Source: Leucobacter weissii (lineage in GTDB: Bacteria > Actinomycetota > Actinomycetes > Actinomycetales > Microbacteriaceae). From it: a stretch of 64,000 bases of DNA. A model generated the notes under the pieces. The model was given only the letters and a program-made list of their open reading frames with translations, did no database searches and was not told the origin of the DNA. Numbering within the stretch: position 1 is the first letter of the stretch; each line of letters starts with the position of its first letter. The position numbers and the translations under genes are program-made. The stretch covers positions 1 through 64,000 of the forward strand of contig NZ_JAGDYM010000003.1 in NCBI RefSeq assembly GCF_017565745.1, read 5' to 3'. Shown here one piece after another: positions 41,970 to 51,400 of the stretch.

Positions 41970-44900
41970 ATGACGTTCGAAACCCCCGCGCGATCCGCCG
42001 CCGAGCAGGCCGCGCACACGCAGCTTCCCCCGGCGCGCCGCGCTGGTCGGCGATCGCTGGCCGCCGCGCTGGTCGGCGCGCTCTCCCTCGGCTCCCTGGT
42101 GGCGTTCAGCCCGGTGACGGCCGACAGCAGCCAGGCCTCCACCGGCGGCACGGCCACCACCAAGCCCGTCACCGCGCGACTGGATCCCATCCTGCTCGAC
42201 GGCACGACGAGCGGCCAGCTGAACGGCAGGATCGACCTGCCCGTGCCGCTCGGCGATATCGGAGAGTACGAGCTGCCGGGCATCACGGCTCCCCAGCCCG
42301 ACGCGAGCGGCAACGCCACGGTCGAGAAGAGCTACCCGGCCGGACCGATCGACGGCGTGCTCACCGATCCCGAGGACGGCGAGGTCGACGAAGAGCCCGG
42401 TCGCGGCATCGACATCGGCGACAGCACCGACCGCATCGTGCGCACCCCCAGCGGGCTCGAGGCGCGCACCGAGCTCCGCGATGTCGTGGTCGACGTGAAC
42501 GGGCTCAACGACAAGGCCGGAACGGTCCTCGAGGTGGGCGAGATCGTCCGCGCGGATCGCGTGGACACCGTGGCCGTCGCGGGCGTCGGCGGGGGCACCT
42601 CCGTGAAGACCGAGGTCGCGGGCCTGACCCTGCTCGGCCAGGGCGTCGCCCTCGTCGAGGGCCGGCTGCCGTCGCCCGTCACGCGCACGCACACCGTGAA
42701 CCTCACCAAGAACGACTTCGTTCGGATCGCAGCCGCCCTCGGCATCGATCCCGAGGACGTGAGCGAGTACGAGGGCCTCATCAGCTCCGCGACCCTCAAT
42801 CTCACGCTGGCCGTCACGGTGAGCACCCCGGCGGCCGGCGGCCTGCTGGTCACCGCGAACATCAGCGGTACGGCCAAGGCCTCGGCGATCCTCGGGCTCG
42901 GCAGCGCCGATCTGCGCACGGGAGCCAACGATCGCATCCTCGACGCCACGTTCGCCGCCGCAGAGGTGTCGGCCCCGAGCGCCCTCCAGCCCGTCGCGGA
43001 GAGCCTGGACCCCGACACCGCTGAGCCCGGCGAGGCCGTCACCGTGCACGGCACCGGCTTCGTCGTCGGCGGCACGCGCGTGACCGTCGCCGGCACCGAC
43101 ACCGAGGTGCTGCGCGTCGATCCCGAGGGCCGGAGCGTCGAGTTCCGCCTGCCCGAGGGGCTCAGCGGAGGACGCTACCCCGTCCTGGTCGAGACCGTCG
43201 GAGGCTCCGTCGACGCGGGCGAGCTGACGGTCGACGCCGACGACACGGTGCCTCTCAGCATCACGGGCATCACGCCGGGCAGCGGCATCGGCGGATCCCA
43301 GGTGACGATCACCGGTTCCGGTCTCGTCCCCGGCGCCACCTCCGTGCGTCTCACCGACGCCGACGGCACGGTCCACCGGATCGGCGCCTCGCGCGTCAGC
43401 GTCGCGGAGAGCCGCGTCTCCGCCACCTTCCTGCTGCCCGACGCGGCGGCGACCGGCCAGGCGAGCGTCGTCGTCTCGGTGCCCGGCCAGACGGCCGATC
43501 CGGTGAACGTGACCGTGACGCCGTACGAGCTCTCCGACGTTCCCGCGAGCGGGGACGCCTGGGCGAAGGGGCTGCAGGGCAACCAGCAGAAGGTCTCGCT
43601 GACCGTCGACAACTCCTCGGCGATGACCTGGACCGCGCCGACGGTCATCAACCCGGCCGGTGAGGCCGGGCCCTACAGCGTGCTGAACGTCTCGCAGGGC
43701 GGCGTCGACACCACCGGCCACGGCAGCAACAGCGGAACCGAGGGCGGCTACACCGGCACGGTCACCCGCACGCTCGACGCGCTGAAGTCCGAAGTGCGCA
43801 GCGACGACTTCAAGCTCGATCTCCCGGCGCCCTGGAACTCGTTCTTCTCTCCGGCGGGCTCCGTCGTGCGGGCGAACAGCGTCTCCGCCTCCTCGACCGC
43901 GCGCACGGACGGCGGCCTCAGCAACCAGGTGGCGCTCGACAACCTCACCGTGCTCGGCAATCAGGTGCCGCTCGTCGACGGCAAGCTGACGCAGGCCCAC
44001 ACCTACGAGGTGCGGTACGACTCCAACGACCTGAAGAACCGCCAGGCGATGAACGGCGTGTTCTGGTCGGCGGCCGGAGGCGGTTACGACCGCCTCAAGT
44101 CGGAGACCTACGGCACCCTCTGGGTGACGGTGCGCCCGGCCGCCGAGACGGCCTCGGGCGGCGTCGCCTCCACGGCGGCCTTCGAGGTCACCGCCGAGAT
44201 CCAGTACCGCTACAACGGCGAGAACGGCGGCTTCCTCTCGACCCGCGCGCGTCACGGCTCAGGCAACAGCCGAGACGGCCAGCGCGTCACCTTTCTCGAC
44301 GCCAAGGTGGGCGAGGTGCGGGCGACGACACCGGCCGCCGTCGCTCCGGCGATCACGAGCGCGACGCCCTCCGACATCGAGGCCGGCACGCAGGTCTCGC
44401 TGCAGGGCCGCGGCTTCAGCGCAGACAGCGTCGTGCGCCTCGGCGGTCAGAGCATCGCACCGGATTCGATCTCGTCGAACGGCACCCAGCTCGCCTTCAC
44501 GGTGCCCGACCTCGGCACCGGGTACTACGCGGCGACCGTGCGCAACACGGGCGGCGACTCCAACGCGCGCACGCTCGCGTTCAGGGGCGCTCCCGTCTTC
44601 ACGCTGCAACCCGAGGCCACGGTCACGGGTCGCGCCGGGCAGAACGTCACGCTCAACGTGGCGGCCGATGGGGTGCCCGACGCGGACATCCAGTGGCAGC
44701 GGCTCGGCGAGCAGGGCTGGGAGGACATCCCGGACGAGACCGCCGCCGGCTACCGCTTCGGTCTGGAGGAGGAGGATCACGGCGCCCGCCTGCGCGCGGT
44801 CGCGAGCAACTCCGAGGGCAGCGCCTCGAGCACCGAGACCGAGATCTTCGTGCAGATTCCGCCCAGCATCGTGGAGCAGCCGGGCGACGCGTCCGTGACG

Positions 44901-47900
44901 GCGGGCGAGTCCGCGGTCTTCACGGTGCAGGCGGCCGGCCGTCCCACCCCGGACATCCAGTGGCAGCGCCGCACCTCCGAGGGCTGGGAGGACATCGCCG
45001 GCGAGACGGGCGCCCAGCTCTCCTTCGCCGCGACCTCGGCGGATCACGGCTCCGAGTTCCGGGCGAGGGTCAGCAACGCCGCCTCCGCCGTGTCCTCGCA
45101 GCCCGCGGGCCTCTCCGTGAGGTTCCAGCCCGAGATCACGCGTCAGCCGGGCGCCGTGCTCGTGGCGGACGGCAGCGCCGTCCAGATCGTCTCGGAGGCC
45201 GCCGGCAATCCCGCACCGTCCGTCGCGTGGCAGGTCCGCGCACCGGGCTCCTCGGAGTGGACCGCCATCGACCCGGCGGAGCACGCCTCCGCGTCGACCG
45301 GTCGCCTCGAGCTGACCGCCGGGGCCGCCTGGCACGGGGCCACGGTGCGCGCGGAGTACCGCAACGAGGTCGGTTCCGCGGTGTTCACCGACGAGGTCCC
45401 GATCGCGGTGCTGCCCGAGCTCTCCGTGCGGGGCACGGCCGATGTCGGCGATGAGCTGAGCATCGCAGGGCTCGGAGACCCCGAGACCGATCTCTGGGGC
45501 GCCGATGCCGGCATCTCGCTCGAGTACCAGTGGCTGCGCGACGGCGAGGAGATCGCCGGGGCCGACGCGATCGGGTACACCCTGAGCGCGGACGATCACC
45601 GGTCGGAGATCTCCGTCCGCGTCACGGCCGCGCGCAGCGGAGTCGATCCCCTCGTGGTGGTCGTCGGCCCGACCGGTCCCGTGATGGATCACTTCACCAG
45701 CACCGAGCCGCCCGCCATCAGCGGAACGGCCACGGTGGGGCACGACCTGACGGTCGACCCCGGGGCCTGGAGCATCGACGACGTCGAGCTGAGCTACGCC
45801 TGGTTCGCCGACGGCGTCAGGATCGACGGCGCCGACTCCGCGGAGCTGACGCTGCGCCCGGCCCAGTACGCGGCCAGGATCACGGCGCGCGTCGCGGCCG
45901 AGCGAGAGGGATACTACTCCGTCGCCGTGCTGAGCGACGCCACGGAGGCCGTGAGTGCGGGAGCGTTCGAGCACACCGCCGAACCGGAGATCACCGGCAC
46001 CGTCCGCGTGGGCGAGACCCTCTCCGCCTCGGCGGGCGAGTGGAGCGTCGACGGGACCGCGGCGAGCTACCAGTGGCTGCGGAACGGCGCGGAGATCGAC
46101 GGTGCGACCGGCCGCGACTACCTGCTGACGCCGCTCGACTTCGAGCAGCGGATCGGCGTCCGGGTCACCGCGACCGTCCACGGGTACGCCGACGCGCAGG
46201 CGGAGTCCTCCGATACGGCGGCCGTCGAGGCCGGTCATATCGCCGGAGTGGACGCCCCGAGCATCAGCGGCACGGCCCGGGTCGGCGAGTCGCTGCACGC
46301 CACCACGGGCACCTGGTCGGTGCCCGGCACCGCGTACCAGTACCAGTGGCTCGCGGGCGGCGAGGAGATCGAGGGGGCGACGGCCGCGGCCTACGCCCTG
46401 ACCGCCGCCGATCTGGGCAAGACGATCACCGTGCGGGTGACCGCGATCGCCACCGGCTACCGGCCGGAGCCGGCGGAGTCGGCCGCGACCGAGGAGATCG
46501 GCAAGGGCAGCTTCGCCAACACCGCGCTGCCGCAGCTGAGCGGCGCCGCGATCGTCGGCGAGACGCTCACCGTCAGCGCGGGCGAGTGGCAGGTGCCCGG
46601 CACCGACCACAGCGTGCAGTGGCTGCGCAACGGCGTCCCGATCGCGGGGGCCACGGGGTCGAGCTATCTGCTGACCGACCGCGACCACACGGCGGCCATC
46701 ACCGCCACGGTCACCGCGACCAAGGCCGGCTACCTCTCGGCGCGCGCCACCTCGGCGGCCAGCGACCCGGTCGCGAACGGGTCCTTCGCCAACACGGTGC
46801 TCCCGGCCGTCAGCGGCTCCGGTCGCGTGGGCGAGCCGCTCAGCGTCGATGCCGGGGAGTGGGGCGGGATCTCGCCGACGCTCGCCTTCCAGTGGTATCG
46901 CGGAGACGATGCGATCGCCGGGGCCGTCGACTCGGTCTACGAGCCCACTGCCGAGGATCGCGGTCAGACCCTCACGGTGCGGGTCGTCGCCACGGCCAAG
47001 GGCTACGCGGACACCGTCGTGACCGCGTCGGTCCCCGCGCAGGTCACCGAGGGCGTCATCGAGAACGAGACCGCGCCCGCGGTCGCGGGCGAGCTCGAGG
47101 TGGGCGGCACGCTCACCGCCGAGCCGGGCTCCTGGTCGCGGCACGGCGTGAGCGTCAGCTACCTCTGGTCCGTCGAGGGCAGCTCCGCGACCCATCGCGG
47201 ACGCGAGTACGTGCTGCGGCCCGCGGACGAGGGCCGGCGCGTCACCCTCACCGTGACCGCGAGCAAGATCGGCTACGCCGACGCCACCGAGACGGTGACG
47301 ATCGCGGGCGTCGTGAGCCCCGGCACGCTCTCGCTCGCCGCGGATCCCGTGCTGAGCGGCGATCCGGTGGTCGGGTCCGAGGTCACGGTCGCGCCCGGTC
47401 GCTGGGATCGCGCCGGTGTCGCCACCGCCTACCAGTGGCTGCGCGACGGCCGCCCGGTGGACGGAGCGACCGAGGCGACCTACACGATCCGCCCCGACGA
47501 CGTCGGCCGGGATCTCGCCGTGACCCTCACGGGCAGCGCCGCGGGCTACCGCTCGATCTCCGTCACCGTCGAGCTGGGCGAGGCGCCGCGCGCGGCCGAG
47601 CTGGCTGTCAGCACGCGGCCGAGCATCGGCGGCCGTGCCGTCGTCGGCGGCACCGTGACGGCGAACCCCGGGTCCTGGGCCGCGAACGGCGTCGCCGTGA
47701 GCGGGGTCGAGGTCTCCTACCAGTGGCTGCTGGGCGGCAGCGCCATCGCCGGAGCCACCTCGGCGAGCTACCAGGTGCCCGCCTCCGCGCGCGGCAAGCA
47801 GCTGTCGCTGCGGGTGACCGCGAGCAAGGACGGCCACGTCGCCGCGGGCGTGAACGTCGCCCCGCGCACGGTCGCCGCGGGGACCTTCGCGGCGCGCTCG

Positions 47901-48152
47901 GTGTCGCTGAAGGGGACGGCCCGCGCGGGCAAGACGCTGAAGGCGAGCGCCTCCTGGACGGTCGGCGGCGTCAAGAACCGCTATCGCTGGGTCGTCGGCG
48001 GCAAGACGGTCTCCAACGGCACCAAGTCCGGCTACAAGGTGAAGGCCAAGGACCGGGGCAAGAGGATCACGGTGACCGTGACCGGCACCAAGAGCGGCTA
48101 TGCCACGGCGACGGCGAAGACGAAGACGGTGAAGGTCTCGAAGAAGAAGTAG
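41970..48152 (+). CDS. Giant secreted Ig-ladder surface protein, paralogue of the phosphatase scaffold
   Basis: The 2,060-residue exported protein has a long signal peptide (basic stretch PARRAGRRSLAAALVGALSL, cleavage near residue 50). The N-terminal module (about 60-340) is related to those of the phosphatase protein (EYELPGITAPQPDASGN; LGIDPEDVSEYEGLI). Then come two IPT/TIG domains (344-520), a second related module (520-780), a third TIG (793-870), three Ig domains (874-1145) with IQWQRLGEQGWEDIPDE type sequences, and ten Ig-ladder repeats of about 90 residues (1148-2060), each with a YQWLRDG-like and a VRVTA-like segment. The last repeat is Lys/Arg-rich and ends KTVKVSKKK. No enzyme motif is visible, so it is probably an adhesin or structural surface fibre. 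ATG 41970 has AAAGAG upstream; GTG 41964 is an alternative. Confidence 0.85.
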   Translation: MTFETPARSAAEQAAHTQLPPARRAGRRSLAAALVGALSLGSLVAFSPVTADSSQASTGGTATTKPVTARLDPILLDGTTSGQLNGRIDLPVPLGDIGEYELPGITAPQPDASGNATVEKSYPAGPIDGVLTDPEDGEVDEEPGRGIDIGDSTDRIVRTPSGLEARTELRDVVVDVNGLNDKAGTVLEVGEIVRADRVDTVAVAGVGGGTSVKTEVAGLTLLGQGVALVEGRLPSPVTRTHTVNLTKNDFVRIAAALGIDPEDVSEYEGLISSATLNLTLAVTVSTPAAGGLLVTANISGTAKASAILGLGSADLRTGANDRILDATFAAAEVSAPSALQPVAESLDPDTAEPGEAVTVHGTGFVVGGTRVTVAGTDTEVLRVDPEGRSVEFRLPEGLSGGRYPVLVETVGGSVDAGELTVDADDTVPLSITGITPGSGIGGSQVTITGSGLVPGATSVRLTDADGTVHRIGASRVSVAESRVSATFLLPDAAATGQASVVVSVPGQTADPVNVTVTPYELSDVPASGDAWAKGLQGNQQKVSLTVDNSSAMTWTAPTVINPAGEAGPYSVLNVSQGGVDTTGHGSNSGTEGGYTGTVTRTLDALKSEVRSDDFKLDLPAPWNSFFSPAGSVVRANSVSASSTARTDGGLSNQVALDNLTVLGNQVPLVDGKLTQAHTYEVRYDSNDLKNRQAMNGVFWSAAGGGYDRLKSETYGTLWVTVRPAAETASGGVASTAAFEVTAEIQYRYNGENGGFLSTRARHGSGNSRDGQRVTFLDAKVGEVRATTPAAVAPAITSATPSDIEAGTQVSLQGRGFSADSVVRLGGQSIAPDSISSNGTQLAFTVPDLGTGYYAATVRNTGGDSNARTLAFRGAPVFTLQPEATVTGRAGQNVTLNVAADGVPDADIQWQRLGEQGWEDIPDETAAGYRFGLEEEDHGARLRAVASNSEGSASSTETEIFVQIPPSIVEQPGDASVTAGESAVFTVQAAGRPTPDIQWQRRTSEGWEDIAGETGAQLSFAATSADHGSEFRARVSNAASAVSSQPAGLSVRFQPEITRQPGAVLVADGSAVQIVSEAAGNPAPSVAWQVRAPGSSEWTAIDPAEHASASTGRLELTAGAAWHGATVRAEYRNEVGSAVFTDEVPIAVLPELSVRGTADVGDELSIAGLGDPETDLWGADAGISLEYQWLRDGEEIAGADAIGYTLSADDHRSEISVRVTAARSGVDPLVVVVGPTGPVMDHFTSTEPPAISGTATVGHDLTVDPGAWSIDDVELSYAWFADGVRIDGADSAELTLRPAQYAARITARVAAEREGYYSVAVLSDATEAVSAGAFEHTAEPEITGTVRVGETLSASAGEWSVDGTAASYQWLRNGAEIDGATGRDYLLTPLDFEQRIGVRVTATVHGYADAQAESSDTAAVEAGHIAGVDAPSISGTARVGESLHATTGTWSVPGTAYQYQWLAGGEEIEGATAAAYALTAADLGKTITVRVTAIATGYRPEPAESAATEEIGKGSFANTALPQLSGAAIVGETLTVSAGEWQVPGTDHSVQWLRNGVPIAGATGSSYLLTDRDHTAAITATVTATKAGYLSARATSAASDPVANGSFANTVLPAVSGSGRVGEPLSVDAGEWGGISPTLAFQWYRGDDAIAGAVDSVYEPTAEDRGQTLTVRVVATAKGYADTVVTASVPAQVTEGVIENETAPAVAGELEVGGTLTAEPGSWSRHGVSVSYLWSVEGSSATHRGREYVLRPADEGRRVTLTVTASKIGYADATETVTIAGVVSPGTLSLAADPVLSGDPVVGSEVTVAPGRWDRAGVATAYQWLRDGRPVDGATEATYTIRPDDVGRDLAVTLTGSAAGYRSISVTVELGEAPRAAELAVSTRPSIGGRAVVGGTVTANPGSWAANGVAVSGVEVSYQWLLGGSAIAGATSASYQVPASARGKQLSLRVTASKDGHVAAGVNVAPRTVAAGTFAARSVSLKGTARAGKTLKASASWTVGGVKNRYRWVVGGKTVSNGTKSGYKVKAKDRGKRITVTVTGTKSGYATATAKTKTVKVSKKK
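45412..48152 (+). repeat. Ten tandem ~90-codon Ig-ladder repeats
   Basis: Each unit runs from a P-x-I/L-S-G-x-A-x-V-G-x-x-L strand through G-x-W, YQWL-x-x-G-x-x-I-x-GAT and D-x-G-x-x-I-x-VRVTA to a GY-x-x segment. The protein units are clearly homologous but the DNA has diverged, so recent slippage is not evident except in the shared TACCAGTGGCTGCG core. Confidence 0.8.
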
Positions 48153-48166
48153 ACCTGCCGCGCGGG

Positions 48167-48205
48167 ACGGGGTCGGTGCGATCGTGAGATCGCAACCGGC
48201 CCCGT
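48167..48205 (+). terminator. Terminator after the Ig-ladder gene
   Basis: ACGGGGTCGGTGCGATC (48167-48183) pairs with GATCGCAACCGGCCCCGT (48188-48205) with small mismatches, 14 bp after the stop, followed by a T-containing stretch. Confidence 0.75.
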
Positions 48206-48236
48206 TCTCGTGTTTCTGAATCGTAGGAAAAAGGAA

Positions 48237-48265
48237 GACGAACCGCAGGTTGCCCATAGGTGAAC
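48237..48265 (-). promoter_or_regulatory. Candidate PHO box (reverse orientation) upstream of the lamin-tail protein gene
   Basis: On the minus strand GTTCACC (complement of 48259-48265) matches the PhoP repeat core exactly. Weaker matches follow at 11-bp steps (complements of 48248-48254 and 48237-48243). A -10-like ACTAGCGT lies downstream near 48312. The rest of the 255-bp gap has no gene. Confidence 0.35.
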
Positions 48266-48407
48266 AGTGGGCGAAGGGTGCCGCCCGAGTCCCCGCGGCG
48301 GGCGCGTGCGAACTAGCGTCGTCACCAGGTGCGCCCCGTCTCCGGAACGGTCCGCGGCGCTCCACTGCAAGCTCCCGACCAGCACCCGTTCACAGCGAGG
48401 AATGCCA

Positions 48408-51400
48408 ATGACGCCCAGAACCCCGGAAGCCGGACTCCGCGTCCACGGACGGACGACCCGCTTCGCCCGCAGTCTCGTGGCGGGGGTGACCGGACTCGCG
48501 CTCATCGCCTCGGGCTTCGCGGGCGCCTCCGCGGCCTCGGCCGTCACGCCGGCGCCGGCCTCCGGAGTCGTGCCGCAGAACGTCACCGAGTCGGACCGCG
48601 ACTCGATCCGGATCAACGAGGTCCGCTCGAATCCGAACCCCGACTTCGTCGAGCTCGTGAACATCGGCGACCAGCCGATCGACCTCAACGGCTGGCGCGT
48701 CGCCGACACCGATCACGCGGCGACCCCCATCGTCACCGCGACGCAGGTGATCGAGCCCGGCGGGTTCTACCAGTTCAATCCGGACGGCATCCCCGGCGGT
48801 TTCGGCCTGGGCAGCAGCGATCTGGTGAGCATCTACTCCCCGAGCGGCATCGATCCGGTCGACAGCTACTCCTGGACCTCGCACCGCAACCCCTCCTGGC
48901 AGCGCTGCGCGAACGGCACGGGCGCCTGGGCGCTCGCCTCCGCCTCCACCCCCGGCGCGGCCAACTCCTGCGCGCAGACCGCGTCGTCGACGGCGCTCGC
49001 GGTGAGCGGCGAGCTCGAGACCGGCAAGCCGATCACGCTCACCGCATCGCTGGCTCCGAGCACCGCGCTCGGCACGGTCGCCTTCAAGGACGGCGACACC
49101 GTGCTCGGCACCGCGCACTCGACCGCGGGACACGGCAGCCTCGAGACGACGCTGACGGCCGGGACGCACTCGATCACCGCCGAGTTCACCCCGATGTTCG
49201 CCGGCGACTTCAGCGCCTCGGCCTCGGCGGCGCAGACGGTCGAGATCGAGGACACCGGCGAGCAGCCCGGTGACCGCACCATCCAGATCGTCACCGCGCA
49301 GCCCGTCACGGCCGGCAGCGCATTCGATTTCACGGTCGCCGGCTTCTCCCCGAACGAGTCGTTCGAGCTTCGGCTGGCCGGTGACCCGGTCATCGGGCTC
49401 GGACAGTTCACCGCCGACGGCGCGGGAGGCTTCACCGGACAGGCCACCATTCCCGGATCCACCGCAGGAGGAGCGAAGACCGTCGAGGCGGTCGCCGCGA
49501 GCGGCAGCGCGAGCGCCCCGCTGCAGGTGACCGCGCTGCCGAACCTCACGCTGCAGTGGGACAACGCGACCGTCTTCGGCGCCGTCGTCGGAGCAGCGAA
49601 CAACCCGGTCGTCACCGGGCGGGTCGCCGGACTCGGCGACGCCTCGGCCACGACGGTCGAGGCCACCGCGGTCGGCAACGCCCAGGTCATCGCGACGAGC
49701 GACGTGACGGGGCAGATCGACGCCGACGGCGGCTTCGCGGTGAGGGTCGTGCCCCACGGCGTCGGCACGTCCTCGGTGACGCTGACCTTCACCGCCTCCG
49801 ACGGACGCACGACGACGGGGATCCTCACCTACCGGGTCTCGGCCGCGCTGCCCGCGGGCGCCACGGCCTACCACGGACTCGCGGACGCCTCCGCGGCGCA
49901 GGAGGTGGGAGACGGCTACCTCCTCGTCGCCGACGACGACACCAACGGGATCCGGCTCTACGGCCCGGACGGCGGACTGCCCGTGAAGACCTTCGACTTC
50001 TCGGCCTCCGGCACCAATCAGGTGCCCGCGCTGAAGTCGGGCGAGGAGTGGGATCTCGAGAGCTCGGCCCGCATCGGCGACACCATCTACTGGGTCGGCT
50101 CGATCGGCAACACCCGCAAGGGCAACATCCGGGCGGATCGGGATTCGGTCATCGCGACCAGGATCACCGGCTCCGGCGCCGACACCGTCCTGGAGTACGT
50201 CGCGCACAACCAGAACATCCGCCAGTCGCTGATCGGCTGGGACACGAGCGACGCCCACGGCTACGGCGCGAACTTCTTCGCACTCCAGGCGGGCACCCAG
50301 TCCGGCGTGAGCGTCACGAACAACCCGCGCGCGCTGAACGTCGAGGGCGCGGCGATCGCCCCGGACGGGCAGACGCTGTGGCTCGGGTTCCGCTCCCCGG
50401 TCGTGCGCCCGCAGGACGCGCCGAGCTGGAACCTGCAGAACAATCTGGCCGTGATCGCGGCCGTGACCGATGTCGCCGGACTCGTCGCCAGCGGTCGCAC
50501 GACCGCGGCGTCCGTCGCGCCGAAGCCGATCCTGCTCGACCTCGGCGGCCGCGCGATCCGCGACCTCACGCACACCGACGACGGCAAGTACCTCATCGCG
50601 GCCGGATCCTACGGCAACGACCGCGACTTCGCGATCTACGGCTGGGACGGCTCGGTCGACGCGAACGGACGGGCCACCAACCTGGTCCGTTCGGCCCAGA
50701 CCCCGGATCTGGCCGGCTGGGCGGGATCCTACGAGGCGCTGCCCGGCGCGTCCGGCCTGAGCGACGGCACGCAGATCAGGGTGCTGCAGGACGTGGGAAC
50801 CGTCGACCTCTACGGCGACGGCACCGAGGCGCAGGATCTCTCGCCGAAGAACGTGCAGAAGTTCCCCGTGCACGCCTACACGCTCGACTTCGGGGGCGCC
50901 TTCGAAGAGGCGCAGACGGTGCAGACCACGACCGGTCTCGCGGTCTCCGGCAATCGCTTCGCCGGACAGGAGCTGACCCTCACGGCCAGCGTGAGCCCCG
51001 CGGCCGCTGCGGGGTCGGTCGAGTTCCGCGACGGCGACCACGTCATCGGCAGCCAGGAGGTCGCCGGAGGCGCCGCGACGCTGAGGACGAGCGCGCTCGC
51101 GGCCGGGGAGCACTCGCTCACCGCCGTGTTCACGTCCTCCGACGAGGCGGCCTACCTGGGCTCCGCATCGGAGCCCGTGGCGCTCACGATCGGCCAGGAC
51201 CCGTTCACGATCCGGCTGAACGAGGTGAAGACGAACCCGAATCCCGACTTCGTGGAGCTGATCAACATCGGCGACCAGCCGATCGACATCAACGGCTGGC
51301 GCGTGAACGACTCGGACCACACGCCCACGCCGATCGCGACGGTGTCGACGATCATCGAGCCGGGCGGGTTCTACCAGTTCAACCCCGATGCGATTCCGGG

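Noticed and set aside
36549-44255. A 2,568-codon open frame antisense to the phosphatase and Ig-ladder genes
   Set aside because: It is a shadow of high-GC codon bias: it is Gly/Arg/Asp/His-rich with no recognisable domain, crosses two opposed genes and has no start signals. The same holds for the long antisense frames at 27813-33185, 44259-48365 and 48390-52676.
40533-48152. Repeats suggestive of a CRISPR array or VNTR
   Set aside because: They are protein-coding Ig-type repeats of about 270 bp with diverged DNA. There are no short direct repeats with unique spacers and no cas genes.
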